From assembly GCA_947650285.1 (NCBI GenBank), contig CANTFL010001483.1:1-64000 (forward strand): a stretch of DNA of 64,000 nucleotides, given 5' to 3'. This DNA comes from Hyaloperonospora brassicae. Its lineage: Eukaryota; Oomycota; Peronosporomycetes; Peronosporales; Peronosporaceae. Position numbers and translations under genes: made by a program. A model generated the notes under the pieces. It had not been told where the DNA came from. It saw only the letters and a list, made by a program, of their open reading frames with translations, and made no database searches. Below, one piece after another: positions 47,833-59,293 of the stretch. The stretch's first letter is position 1. The number at the start of each line of letters is the position of its first letter.

Positions 47833-47911
47833 AACGGTGCTAACCACAACCCTACCACCACACCAAATCACTAGCAGTCGGTCAATAGCAGTCGGCGAAC
47901 ACAGGAAAGAA

Positions 47912-48808
47912 TAACTGGAATTTGAAATTCATATTATTACGAATTAGCTATTAACGCCCGTTATTTTTGTGCTCACGAGATAATGAACAGTCAATACATA
48001 GATAAGAATATGGAATCCGAAATCGAGTTAGCGGAGGTGATTGTATTTCTCCTTTCAATATTTGGAGATTTTGATCAGCTGTCGTACTATGTAGCATTAA
48101 TTTGCACACAAAGTCTTTATGAATCAATTTCATACAGTGAATAGATGTGAGAAATTGATGGCGGTTCACTCAGTTTAGGGCGCTTTACACTTACGTGTTG
48201 AAACTGCAAGTTGCACGTGTGTCGACAAAAAAGATCTATTCTACACGGTCGCATTTTGGAAATGTTGTATGATTCTATGTGCTGTCTAATCCAACACAAA
48301 AATATAGGTAAGTTGTTCTTACTTGTATATTGGAATCCAATAACGAAACAACCGGCCAGGGGGACGATAAACTACGTTTGGCGCGTATTAAAGTACAAGT
48401 CATTTGTTATGCTTGGTGTTTATCTTTCATTAACAATATGACTCAAAATTCGTATAAAGTAAATTGGATTGGATTAAATTATCTGGTAATCATATATATA
48501 ATGATCTATGGTCGGGTCGCGTAGACGAACAACAAGCAAACGTCCTAGCGATATAGCGCCACATGCTGTGAACGAAACAGCGGCTAAAAGGTCGGTACAA
48601 TTCCGATCGCCATTATTAGTTTTTAAAACGCGACCAGATTGGGTAGATTGCTCAGCTGGTGCAAGTTTATAAATATATGAGCCACAACACGCGATATAAG
48701 ATCTTGTATGCGCAATCCGTAGTTATGCATTTGCGATCCAATATTCGATTACGGAAGAGATAATTGTACTGGATAAGGGCCACATCATACTTCAGGAGGG
48801 TGATGTTG
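47912..48808. other. AT-rich sequence beyond the array, no gene
   Basis: No array sequence continues. Open frames at 48211-48441 (+) and 47951-48169 (-) show no motif. An isolated A-box-like word (TTGCTCAGCTGG, about 48650) has no B-box partner. Confidence 0.45.
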
Positions 48809-49026
48809 AGGTGGAGAGACGATCACAAGTTTCTTGTTTCTTGTGATAAGCACTCTTCACTGGCCCCCGGAATACCAGCCTGTTTGAGGATTAGCTTCAT
48901 TTTCGCGCTTGTACCTTCCTCATCTCGTGCACTCGTCGTAGGCGGGGCTGAACTCTTTCAGGTGGAACCGAGTCGAAGGAAAATCATACCCGTTCCTTTG
49001 TTGGGGTGGATGTGACCGTTCTGAAT
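48809..49026 (-). repeat. Diverged gypsy LTR fragment
   Basis: Resembles, in reverse complement, the LTR of element B and the fragment at 26930-27199. It shares GAGGTGGAG at the left, CTGGCCCCCGGA in the middle, the GGCGGGG..GAACTCTT block, and GTGACCGTTCTG at the right. It is more diverged than the fragment beside the array. Confidence 0.5.
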
Positions 49027-49069
49027 TCTCACACGATCACGGGTTGACTTATTAAGAACCAGGCGTAAG

Positions 49070-49282
49070 TCAATTCGGTCTCGGCGATATCACTATATCC
49101 CATCGGTAAATATATGGTTCATTTGACCTTCTATCAATTTGAAACGCCTTAGGATCCTCCACCCTGCCCTTTACTATTTCTTTGCATTCAAAAGCAGGTT
49201 GGGGTTCTAAGGCGAGTTCTTGATCTTCGGCCAGATAATACATTCCTATTTTTGCACTGGATGCTTGTAATTTTCTGATCAT
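49070..49282 (-). pseudogene. Unidentified coding-like frame next to an LTR fragment
   Basis: A 70-codon minus-strand frame of normal amino-acid make-up (for example KIGMYYLAEDQELALEPQPA). On the minus strand it runs directly toward the LTR fragment at 49026-48809, so it could be the 3' end of a retrotransposon's internal region. No domain is recognisable. Confidence 0.3.
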
Positions 49283-49499
49283 CGGAAGTCCAGCAATTTA
49301 TAATGAAAAAGAATCCAAGAGACACATACTGAACAACAATCAAACTCTATGTCTTCTATATATATTCAAACCAAAATGCGACCTTTCCCACTTATATCTT
49401 TAGAGCCGCTGCCACGCGTCATTTCCCCTAAGATCGATCTTTGTGCCATGTGGTTCACCTCATGAACTCGCGAACCTCCGATAGCGGATAGAAAGATAT

Positions 49500-49960
49500 G
49501 GTACATACCCACGAAAAAATTGTGGTAAATGGATGATATGTGTGGCATACATCAACAAAATACCGTGATATGGCCTCGAATAGCGGATATCAGATCCCAG
49601 ATTGCGATGTGTGGTGCGCAGCTGACAAGTGGTGTGTGGTGCACAGCTGACAAATGGAGTGTGGTACAAATAGGGAATTTACCGCAGATCTCGTTTAGAT
49701 CGCGGATATCGATGTGTGGTCAGGCGAATAGATACACTGCGATCCCCTCCATGATAGAGGTCATAGCGTATTGCGGGATTCGTGATTACGAATCACGAGT
49801 CTGGGATGCATTTCTTCTGCATAATGCGATCTCGCACTGAAATTCATGTGGTAATTCATGGCGGATCGCGCAGTCGCAGACCTCGTGCTTGGCTCCATCT
49901 TGGTTTTACTGCGATCTCGTCATATCATGTCAAATCGCGGGCGCAGAGCATGTACGCTTC
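49500..49960. repeat. GATC/GCGAT-rich degenerate repeat region
   Basis: Words such as GCGGATATC, GATCGCGGATATC and GCGATCTCG recur many times, and a roughly 25-bp direct duplication (TGTGGTGC-CAGCTGACAA) lies at about 49607-49660. The same GATC bias marks the LTR and coding part of element B, so this may be old sequence of that family. Confidence 0.4.
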
Positions 49961-52510
49961 ATGACTCGTCACACCTAATACTTAAACGATCTTGTCTTTA
50001 ATAGTATATTGCGCCAGCAGATCGGAGTTTGTAATCGAACGATTATTTACAGCCATGTTATACATGACCGCAATTGTGCTCTGCAAAACGTGGGTTTAAA
50101 TATAGCGAGTCGGATCAAATGTTTCTCTATCCTTGTTTATTACCATTAATCTCGCCTCGGGGGTAAAAACACAGTTCGGCAACCGTCACAAACAGATTTA
50201 AATAATGCGACGGGGCTATTGCGAAAATCTCCACTAATCATCTGTTTATTCTCACTTAGTCTAAGCGCTACCTCTTCTTTCGTAACAACATTACGTGGCT
50301 ACTTTGCCATGATTTCAACGCGGTGTACACGGGGCTGCCATTCAATTGTTTGTAAACTGAATTCATCGTCGATTGTAGGCTCAATCAAAACAAATTTCCA
50401 ATTTACATCGTAGTAAAGCGTCGGCTTCTATTTTGCTTTGGTTTGTTGTACGATCCGAAATCAAAGAAAATCGAATGACGGCCCCTACTGTTTGTTGCGT
50501 GGATTGTATGTCTGGGCGCGTCGAGGACTCTTAATACCTCCAATTTGTTATCGGATGCATGAAAACCTTAATGAGTCACGATAAAAGATCGCAAAGACGG
50601 CTTAGGTGATCAGAAAAAAGAGTTTAAACGCATAGATCTGGAAGGAAATGTCAAGCTTAAAGTGTCCGGATATCTCGTATTGAGCACCACTAGAGCACCT
50701 GCAATTGTGTAATCATCATCTTACGCCCGACTTCCAAACCCCATGATCGCTGCATCGATCAGAATTGGCTTAAGTCTACCAGAGAGTGACACGCCCTGTC
50801 GACGGGTATGCAAGGTTAAGAAGCAAATCCTATACACGATTTCGGCCCTTTTTTCGTCACTCAATTGTGTTGGGTTTAGTAGAGGTTAATAATCACATCA
50901 GCAAGTTTATACACCGCGCTCCTCCAAATTGACACTAGTACGATAAATTGATTTCAAGTGATACAATATCTTGGCATTCGATGCAATAATGAATTATGCA
51001 AACATCTAAGCATTATATCCCATTATTGGGCACACCCACAATATATGGACATCTCTACAATCTAAAAATTATTGAAGACAATTTACGCACTCGCGATACT
51101 ATCTGAGAACGGGCCACGTAAATTTGACACGCGATTAAGAAGGCAATCTTGCCAAACCTGGTGCCGACTGAATGATTAATGTTCATGCAGTGTAGGCATA
51201 TTAATAATTCCACTATAAATTTACTTCATTGGGATTAGGCTTTTAATTATACAAGCCGAAAGCGATACAGAATTGCATGACGGAGAGAATGATTGATTTA
51301 TTGACAACTTGTTGAACCGATTCACAAGTCTCTTGCCAATAACATTAACCAGGTTGGTATATAGATACCTCAAGAATAAATCAATCAAGGTCTGACAGAG
51401 CAAGCTGCGCAAAGGATTAACTACCAAAATGCGTGGATCAATCTGGATGCCTCCAATCAGGCACGTCTGATAAGCTTCCAGAAAGCAAGACCAGGCAAAG
51501 TCAAGCATGTACACCATGGAAAGAGCGCTCATCGACAAATTTGAGCGTCGCTGTGTTGCTACATGTCCATACCCAGATACTAGTACGAAGATTTACTTGG
51601 AAATTTACAACCTCTTATGCGCAAACTGCTAGCGATAACGATATCTTCTTAGCTGAAGGCAAATATCTCTAGACATCACAGTTAAATAATATTCAAGGCA
51701 AAAAAGTTTAAGTAGTACACACATCAGGAGTATACCCTTCGTTAGTAGGTAGGTATGCGTGCATTGAGAAGTGGACGATAGGCTCAGCAAATTATTATGA
51801 GTTGGCTTCTCTACACCGGTCAGTCAGGTCGTTAATCTTTTAATTGCGAAGTCCGTATCGAATCCGACCGGGGTGCGAGAGCATCACGCTCAGCTAGAGT
51901 GAAAAGACTATGGGTCGACAGATCGTCCCGATCATTCGACGGCTGCTTAACCCAGACCCGAAGCTTAAACGCGAAATCGCCCCAGATGTCCAATGTTGCA
52001 CGAAACTCTTACTACCCGTGAATCGCCTCTGTTTGTTGACTGCCATTGAATTGAGTGGAATACACTCGCTGCTGATAAGCTGAGTTCACCGCGAATCGTC
52101 ATATGTGCACTTAAGTCTCCAGTTCTAATACGCGAATGCTGATGAGAAAAGGACAACCCTGCACCGATCGGTCCGTGTGTTCGGCTGCTACCGCACCAAT
52201 TGTAACTTTTTCCTACAGCATTTTCCCTCGGGGATCGGACGCTGGAAAGTTGAGGACATCTATCTTGGGATCGGCTGTTATATGGCTCAATCTTACCAGA
52301 TAACTGTTAATTTCTTGTACCAGTACCAGGATGTGCGCTGTTCGAACTTCACGTACACTGTATTTACAGAAAAGTAAAAAATCTGAGCTACTCTTACTAA
52401 TAAGGGAAGAATGGTAGAGCCATTTACTATAATAAATACAGGCTCTTCTGATAAATCCACCTTCTATTACTTTCAATATAGTAAACTACAAAATATAAAA
52501 TAAGAATATC
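49961..52510. other. No gene recognised
   Basis: AT-rich and stop-dense. A stretch at about 52180-52460 with ACTATAATAAATACAG resembles the right part of the LTR at 12462-12794 over some 16 bp, which is too short to call. Nothing else is supportable. Confidence 0.4.
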
Positions 52511-53890
52511 ACTCACCACACATTGACTGCGTGTAGCAGCGATTGGTGGTTTATTTCGGTAATGTTATGGCTTACATCAACCAATAGTTTAGCAATGGCG
52601 AATAGTACCTGCCTCGTAGCTATTTATCCAGTATTGAAACGCAAGAGGACTATAGTTACATATTTCTAATTATTTAAGGAGATTTATGGGTACACACCCT
52701 TTCTTCAATACGCACACCCCTTAAAATAGAGTCCCTTTTCAAGTGTCGTAACCTCTTTAACTAGGTACTGCACACTTTTACATACAACAGTGCAGTCAAA
52801 ATATTTATTGCTACGTACACACCCCTCCATATTAGAGACCTCTTTTGTGTCAGCACACAACCTCGCGTATGACTTCCTCTCTCACTTCCGGTAATAAGTA
52901 ATCATAATACTACTTTTTCCCAAATTTATTAGCGTCCAGAACAACGTCAACAACGACTAAGATGCGAGCAGCAATGTAGCCGTACGGCCGCGAGAGCTCC
53001 CGCGGCGATAATCAACGAGGTGCAGCATGTGACCTGCGCGGTGCTCTGCTATTTGTCGTGTCCTCCATCTATCTCGTTGTTGTGCTGTACGAGATTCTCC
53101 GTTTGCTAGAGCACACTGTCTGCATGACGTCAAGAAACCGCCTTGTTACTGAGTGGACCGGCGTTTGCGCGCGGAAGGCAACGCATAAACTTTCACTTCT
53201 TTGACGCAGCCACTTAAAGCCAATCAGTCGTTTGTCAATTGACGTCGCACTATGGTTAGGTGAAAAATTACCACGACTCGAGCAGGTGGGCAGGCGACGC
53301 ATATACACATCGGGGTTCTTGTGTCTGTATAAATTTGTCCTCTGGCTAATGATTTGCTGGCTTTTGTAGATGTGAAATGTGTAATCGACCAGATCATACG
53401 CTCGGAGCCGCTGCGGTCAACATTTGACAGTGCAGCAGCGCCGGACAATCTAACAATTATAATTTGTTATCAGATATATCCCGCTGGAAACGAACGCTCA
53501 TGCACCTACGGGTTCTGTGAGCTCGTCGGGGAAGACGACTGTCACCGCTCACAACTTGTGTCTTCTCAGATCGACGCTGTTTGTGCAACCGTCGGTCATT
53601 TACGAGGCGTCTGGTGTTTTATACTCGGATCGCCTGTTAAATCACTCGTATCTGCTGATGGGTTATTGTTTTTGGATGCGGTGTTGGGGCCCACTGCAAC
53701 GGGGTAGCCCGTTACATAAAACTTTTATAAGAATAAAATGGCAATAAAGAATATTACGCTGATTATTCTTGTAATTATATCATTAAGTATAGTGATATTG
53801 TTGGGATGACTGAAGAATCTACTCATTGGTTGATATTATGACTATATCAACCCACCAGTCAATGCTAGACGCGCGCAATGGGTGGTGAGT
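52511..53890. mobile_element. 1.38-kb non-autonomous element with inverted ends
   Basis: The left end begins ACTCACCACACATTG (52511) and the right end is its diverged reverse complement (CAATGGGTGGTGAGT, 53876-53890). Similarity extends about 70 to 80 bp inward, including CAACCAAT near each inner edge. The inside has two diverged copies of a block with ACACACCCCT (about 52690 and 52805) and open frames of up to 117 codons (53354-53707, +) without a recognisable domain. No transposase is visible, so it is probably a non-autonomous DNA transposon. Exact ends and target duplication are not established. Confidence 0.5.
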
Positions 53891-54504
53891 AGTTGTAACC
53901 ATACGTTTAGCTATATAAATATAATTAAGTCATGACAAACAGAGAAACACGAGTAATGTGACTTAATTGAATTAAATATGTTTTTTTACTTTTTCTTACA
54001 ACTAGAGCCTTGATTTAGTTGTACATACTCCTTCTGCGTAGTGCTTACACTTAGCAAGGCACTGACATTCACTGTTGGCAGTAAAAGTTGACTTCGTACT
54101 ATCAGACCAGTATGTAGCTGTCGCTGAGCCGTTTCACCTGGTAGCACTTTATACACAGTCCAAGGACCACAATCGCATCGCCCAGCATGAACTTGCTGGA
54201 CGATGAAGAAGACAACAACTTTCACGGAATCCGTAAAAATACTCAAAATTAGGCAATTTGAATGAAGTGCAATCAAAGGAATGAATTTGACCGTCGGCGG
54301 AAGAAGATATCTGGGCCATGCTAACTCACAATGGATAGAGACCAGCAGCATTCCGTCGTCAGCAATCTTTTGTAACGAGAACTTGATGGAACACCAGCCA
54401 AGGTGACCTTGTTGCAATAACACGATCATCAGGGGACTGGAGACTTAAGACAGCTACAGTATCAGTCAACCGAGTCGACGCGTTAGCGTCTACGGGAATT
54501 TATA
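53891..54504. other. No gene called; region before element A gag
   Basis: A 147-codon minus-strand open frame (53986-54429) is the longest here but shows no motif. By position it should be the 5' LTR or leader of the gypsy element that follows, although no LTR pair was found. Confidence 0.35.
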
Positions 54505-55165
54505 AGGCTAGATATCTCCAAGTACCGAGGAATCGAGGAAGGCTCCCTGTTTAAATGAATCGTCGAGGTATACGCTATAATATAGGCTCGCCGGAACTAC
54601 GATGAGCAAATTCAAGTCGCATTTGCTCAGTCATACTTGGCAGGGGACGCCACAAATTGATCCCTAAGCCTAAAGTTGCACAACCGATAATCGGTTCGGG
54701 TCGATTAGCATCTGCAAGATCTGCTCAATGAAACGTTTGATCGACCCAGGGCAGATTTAGCACTTTATCAGAGCTATTGCAACTGAAACATGTTAAGTGT
54801 AAGGCTCACGCTTACGCCCAACATGTGCGTTAACTTGCAAATATTATGTTATCGAACCTGTGAGTGAATTTGGGCAGATCACAATATTTATTTAAGGACT
54901 TGCAGATGGTATCGTCAAGGGCCACATGTTCTGCGGAGAGCTTAAGACGCTCTCAAAATAGATCTACGCTGTGAAGCAGAAAGACTTTAGTGTGAGACGG
55001 GCTCACACTACTTTGCCCCTTATCGTCCCCAGAGAAGACAAGCGGTCGGAGGTCTAGAGCCAATGGACCTATGTAATGTCGATGTTGAGATGACTTGCCC
55101 TGCGAACGAAAAGCGGTTACTGAGATGCCATCGCTGTCACAAGCTGGCACACAACGCAAACGAAT
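54505..55165 (+). pseudogene. Gypsy element A: gag
   Basis: The retrotransposon gag domain is recognisable over about 220 codons with stops and shifts: LDISKYRGIEEGSLF, then VAFAQSYLAGDA (about 54615-54650), then the region equivalent to the 'F..GL..GP' helix (54890-54960). It ends with EPMDLCNVDVE and a zinc knuckle RCHRCHKLAHNANE (55121-55162). In the knuckle the first two Cys and the His are kept, but a stop codon replaces the final Cys. Confidence 0.7.
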
Positions 55166-55425
55166 AAAGTATTCCTAGACAAGGTCCTCGCGGTGCTGAG
55201 CGTAGTAAATGTCCACCAGCCAGAAGAACTGGGGTACGAGGTTCTGATGCTATTGCAAAGCCGCATGAGCGAGGTGGACCGTAAAAAAGGTCGAATTCAT
55301 TAGGGGCGGAGCGCCATACTGATCCAGCAACACGAAGATAATTTGCAAATATCTTGACAAAGGTTGCTCCCGACACATAGCCTCTATGTGTCTCTGCACC
55401 TGGTGATGAGGGATAACTCATCACC

Positions 55426-55803
55426 TTGACGTTGGAAGTGACAAAGTACTTGCCAATTTGCGCCCTTGTTGACTGTGGGGCGTCGAACAATTTTTGTTTT
55501 CTCGAGTCACTAAGGGCTGAAAGAGTCAACTTCGTCGAACGAAAGATCCCTCGGACGCGGATGACGGTGTGCGTAGCGACAAGCGCATCGATCACTGTGA
55601 AGAATCGAATATTAGGAATACACTACACGCTAGAAGGCAAAACGTACGATGATAATCTCATCGTACTAGATTTGGATGACAAAGTTGACGTCATCCTAGG
55701 ACTTCCTTGGCTCAGGAGATACGAGCTTCGCGTGTGCTGGCATCATCGATCCGTGAAGATACCTGCCACTTGTTCATCAGAAAGCCAAGAGATGGCCATC
55801 TGA
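55426..55803 (+). pseudogene. Gypsy element A: retropepsin-like aspartyl protease
   Basis: A 125-codon frame with the active site ALVDCGASNNF (Asp-Cys-Gly-Ala in place of the usual Asp-Ser/Thr-Gly-Ala), a flap-like region, and the closing VDVILGLPWLRRYE. It lies between gag and RT as expected for Ty3/gypsy. The open frame ends at 55803, and downstream linker sequence continues in other frames to about 56240. Confidence 0.7.
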
Positions 55804-56583
55804 TGAACGTCTTGGAACGCCCACAAGCGTGTGGGTGTACGGCACGTGAGAGCGATGGCCTAACTCGTGGTACGGTCGTCATTACGACTGTACAAGACCG
55901 CAGTGAAGATGATCACTACACTGTAGAGAAAGCTCCCAGCGACTGCGCAAATACACAGGTGGCGCCGAAGGTCCACCATTCGAATAAGTCGATTGGACTG
56001 GGACATGAATGCATGCCGAGCGCGCAACAATCTAGAGAGAAGAAACCGGTTGCGAATTATCGGCAACAAGGAGGTAATAGGTCGACAAAGAAGTCGACCG
56101 TAGACGATCGTTACCTGACTACGGTTGAGCAGCCACTGTCAGGAGACGTGGAGGAAAGGAGTCCCACGTACTTAAGAAAGACGTTTCTCAAGTGGTCAAT
56201 GCTGAGGGAGAGAGCCCCTAGCTTCCTGTGGATGTGAATACCCAGGAATTAACTAAAAATATAATGTCTTGGTCAATGACGGATCAAGTGTATGCGCTTA
56301 GACACTTAATATGATTGCATTCCAGAAAATAACTTCAGAGATAACTCAATTGCAGAAGTTGAAGCCAAAACGGTTGTTAAGTGATCTGCGTAGTAGCAAG
56401 GCCAAGCAGATCTGTGTACTCGTCGCGGAGGACGAAAACGTCACCAAAATTGGGTCTACAATGGTGTTAAATGATAAAGAACGGGTTCTTAGTAGCTCAT
56501 CGATGGGCGAAAGCGTCGTCGATGAGAAGATTCGGATTGAGTGAAATGCATCTTGATCGTGAGAGTCGCTCCCGGCAAATCCT

Positions 56584-57288
56584 TTGCATAAGGATTTGAT
56601 CGAATTTAGGGATGTATGCCCTAAATCCGTGTCTTGCGAGCTAGAAAAGGATAAAGAAACTCGTCATGAGTGCAAGCTCAAACCGAGCTCGAAGTACTGT
56701 GTCATGAAGCAGTTGCCACTGCCTCATGACCAGCTGCAAGCGATCGACAAGCTCTTAACCGATCGCTTAGCGGCAGGCCATGTGGAGAAATCAACTTCTT
56801 CTCACAGCTTTCCGGCCTTCTGTGTTCGAAAGGCCACAGGACGATGGCGGATAGTGCACACGTATAACAAATTGAATGCTGCAACGTTACCGGCTCAGAC
56901 GCCGATACCGAGAAAGGACGTTATTATAGATGGTATGTCAAAGAGTACCATCTTTTCGTCCATGGATCTGGTGGATGCCTTCTATCAGATCTTCATGCGT
57001 GTACGGGACATCCCGTACACAGCAGTGAGCACCCCAAGCGGTATGCTGTAAGAGTGGCTAGTGATACCACATCGGCTAGGCGACGCCCCTGCATCGTTCA
57101 ACAGATTTGTTACAAGTCTGATGAGACCGGTGCGAGATATCGCACTGAGTTATTTTGACGATGTGTTCGTTCATTGCGGAACTATGGACGGAAAGACGGA
57201 AGTGAAATTTTACAGAGCACACGTTTGTGAGGCTTTACAACCTATGCCCAAGCATAAGTTGTACGCCAACTTCATGAAGTGTAGATAA
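56584..57288 (+). pseudogene. Gypsy element A: reverse transcriptase, truncated
   Basis: Fingers and palm of a Ty3/gypsy RT: RLAAGHVEKSTSSHSFPAFC, GRWRIVHTYNKLNAATLP, SMDLVDAFYQIF, then after one in-frame TAA (57049-57051) LGDAPASFNRFV and the catalytic box YFDDVFVH (57151-57174). The two halves share a frame, so a single nonsense change separates them. It ends at KLYANFMKCR followed by a stop, and no thumb, RNase H or integrase follows. Confidence 0.85.
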
Positions 57289-57733
57289 ATGCAGAAAATA
57301 ATGATGGAAAGTGTGGATCGCGCCTACCGCATTAAGTGCGACATCGATTTTATTGGTGGAGTGCGCTAGGAGATAGGCCTGTTGGCACAAATGATGGGAC
57401 TTACCGACTGAATGACAAAAATCGACTGTGGAAATTATGCGGATTGATCCACCTAACGGTCAAGAAGGAGTATAGTAAAGGATCGACGACTAACCGATCA
57501 CGATCCGCGATCAAGGACTTGGATCACCAAGTTACAAGGAACAGATCGCTCAAGGGGTGAACATCAACTGAAGTAATGGATCGCTAACGACAATGGAAAA
57601 TAGACAAATATGGAAGCAAGCTGGAAGAATGGATTTTCAAGATTTTCAAACATGCGAGGTCTCAAAAGTAACGGTGATTCGACGGTGGATGCTAGATCAG
57701 AGACTCGAGAGATTGACCACGATCCATCTTGGG
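57289..57733. other. Junction between gypsy elements A and B
   Basis: The sequence loses readable RT and becomes rich in GATC words like element B. It probably holds the breakpoint where A was truncated and may include internal sequence upstream of the B LTR. No domain is visible. Confidence 0.4.
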
Positions 57734-58538
57734 TGTGTAACGCTTGATTGTGTGGACACATACTTGTGTGGACACATGATTGATGTGGATCACATACAAC
57801 GATCCACCACGGAGCGATCCTCCCCGAGCGATCCACCACCTAACGATCCGTTACGGAGCGATCCGCCACCCGAGTATCTGCCGTGGACCACATGGTGCAC
57901 GAGGTGAATTACATAGACAGGCGATACGCAACAGTGATCTAGCGAACAGATAGGCATATTCATTGGTTTTGGATTTGCTTGGTTGACATTAAAGAGAATT
58001 GAATTTGCAACGAAAGACACGCGTTGACTTCTCCCGGGTAGTAAATTTTTCCTCCCGTTGAATAGAGAGCGGCATGTGTCTTTACAAACTTCGCCTTTGG
58101 ATTGTCTTGGCCAGGCGGAATATCAGTTCTCACCCGCCCAACTGCGGTCGGAGCAGTAAACGTAGCGGTTCAGATTCAAGGTCGCGAGATGGCTCAAGTG
58201 GTCAGAAGGCTTGCGGATCAAGCATCAACTTTAGATACAGGCGACTTTGGGAGAGCACCTAAGTGTAATTGCGATCGAGTAAAGAGTTTCCACTTGATCC
58301 ACCCCATGTTTGATCGGGTGAAGAATTTCCGCCCGATCAACCTCCATCCCCAAAACGGTCAAGTCCAGATTCAACTCAAGTCCACCAAGAAGAGCGCAAC
58401 CCTCCCCACCGAAGGGTACGCAAGGTGAGCAAGAAGACACAGAGCACGGAATCGGGGTACCCCCTTTCGTTAGTCGGACGTCCGGGCGCCAGTGGGGAGT
58501 CGAGATCAGAAGGAATTTATAGTCACCACTCCAACACA
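57734..58538 (+). repeat. Gypsy element B: 5' LTR
   Basis: About 805 bp, starting near TGTGTAACGC and ending CCAACACA, with a candidate primer-binding site two bases beyond. The right part matches the reverse-complement fragment at 26930-27199 and more weakly 48809-49026, which shows it is a dispersed repeat. The 5' limit is a judgement from the TG start and could be off. The matching 3' LTR would lie outside the window. Confidence 0.55.
57800..57873. repeat. CGATCC minisatellite inside the LTR
   Basis: Five adjacent copies of a 14-15 bp unit, each starting CGATCC and ending in GAG, CTAA or CCGA. Confidence 0.8.
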
Positions 58539-58539
58539 A

Positions 58540-58558
58540 TGGTACGCGTGCCCGGGTC
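58540..58558 (+). other. Candidate primer-binding site of element B
   Basis: TGGTACGCGTGCCCGGGTC follows the LTR end by one base and begins with TGG, complementary to a tRNA CCA end. I could not match it to a particular tRNA. Confidence 0.4.
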
Positions 58559-59293
58559 TTCTATGAATCGGGATTTCGCCGTGAGTCTCTGAGAGAAGAA
58601 GTCAACATCAAGACTGAACCTGGGATAGAAGCAACATCGAAAAAGAGGTCGTCGCAGACGCGTGAGATTGAAGAATCTTCAAATCTTTAAAGTTTTAAAA
58701 GAGGATTTGACGAAACCTTAAAGGAAAGACGAAGATCCGTTGCACTATATGGAAGGTAAACCCCCACCCCCTCCTGAGGTTCCCTTCTGGAGCCACCGCG
58801 GATCGAGCTGCAAAGCACTATGTGCAGGATGATAGTCCTATGGGAACCCCTAAACGATTTCCATTCATATCAGACAAACCATCAGAAATGATGAAGAAAG
58901 AAGCGAGGCGTTTGGACGACTTTAAGAGGCTGGCCGCGGTGAAACAAGATTGAAACGTCTCCAAGAATAGGCAGGCCGGAGACAAGGTCAAGACGGAGAA
59001 GATGAATCAAGCCTCGCAGTCAGTGGATCGTGAAATAAATTTGAAGATTGGCGATTCGACGAAATCAGCCGGGAATATCATTTGAAGGACTGAAGAAGAT
59101 GTTGTCGAGCGACACTGTGCTGTAGACGATAAGGCCGAAACCGACCGGATCGCTACGCGGACCGATATCAGCACCCAAACCAACTACCAACATGTTGGAG
59201 GCGCTCCGGCGTCTAATTAACCTATTAACGGAGGCGTGGTTCACTGCTTGAGCATTCAATGCGCAAACGCTACTAGAGTGCAACCAAGGTCGA
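58559..59293 (+). other. Element B leader, no domain
   Basis: Untranslated leader and possibly the degraded start of gag. Many stops in all forward frames. Confidence 0.4.

Larger units (their letters stand above)
27206..47911 (-). repeat. Tandem array of a 775-782 bp unit, each with one tRNA-Leu(AAG) gene
   Basis: About 26.6 head-to-tail units holding 27 tRNA genes, all on the minus strand. Most units are exactly 775 bp. Longer ones are explained by a hypervariable site about 175 bp downstream of each tRNA 3' end (between CCCGTG and CCAACCGCGG on the plus strand; 9 to 15 nt; 12 alleles) and by one extra G in units 9, 20 and 21 (33178, 41738, 42520). Each spacer also has the palindrome GTACTGAGCCTCAGTAC (27964-27980 in the first complete unit) and a 14-bp tandem duplication (CAATAGCAGTCGGT type) just downstream of the tRNA. 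Spacers differ by scattered substitutions. The last piece (47872-47911) is a 40-bp spacer fragment joined out of register. Open frames of 127, 142, 82 and 78 codons recur only because the unit does. Confidence 0.97.

Noticed and set aside
27206..47911. CRISPR or rDNA/5S-type array
   Set aside because: Units of 775 bp with a tRNA gene do not fit a CRISPR array, and no 5S, snRNA or rRNA sequence was recognised in the spacer on either strand.
48640..48740. Possible second SINE or tRNA (A-box-like TTGCTCAGCTGG)
   Set aside because: No B-box at a suitable distance and no tRNA fold.
53986..54429. 147-codon minus-strand frame
   Set aside because: No recognisable domain, and it lies where the leader of gypsy element A is expected on the other strand. 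Kept only as a mention.
58170..58240. Possible tRNA-Ser-like A-box (GATGGCTCAAGTGG) within the LTR
   Set aside because: No B-box or T-arm follows; it lies inside a dispersed LTR.
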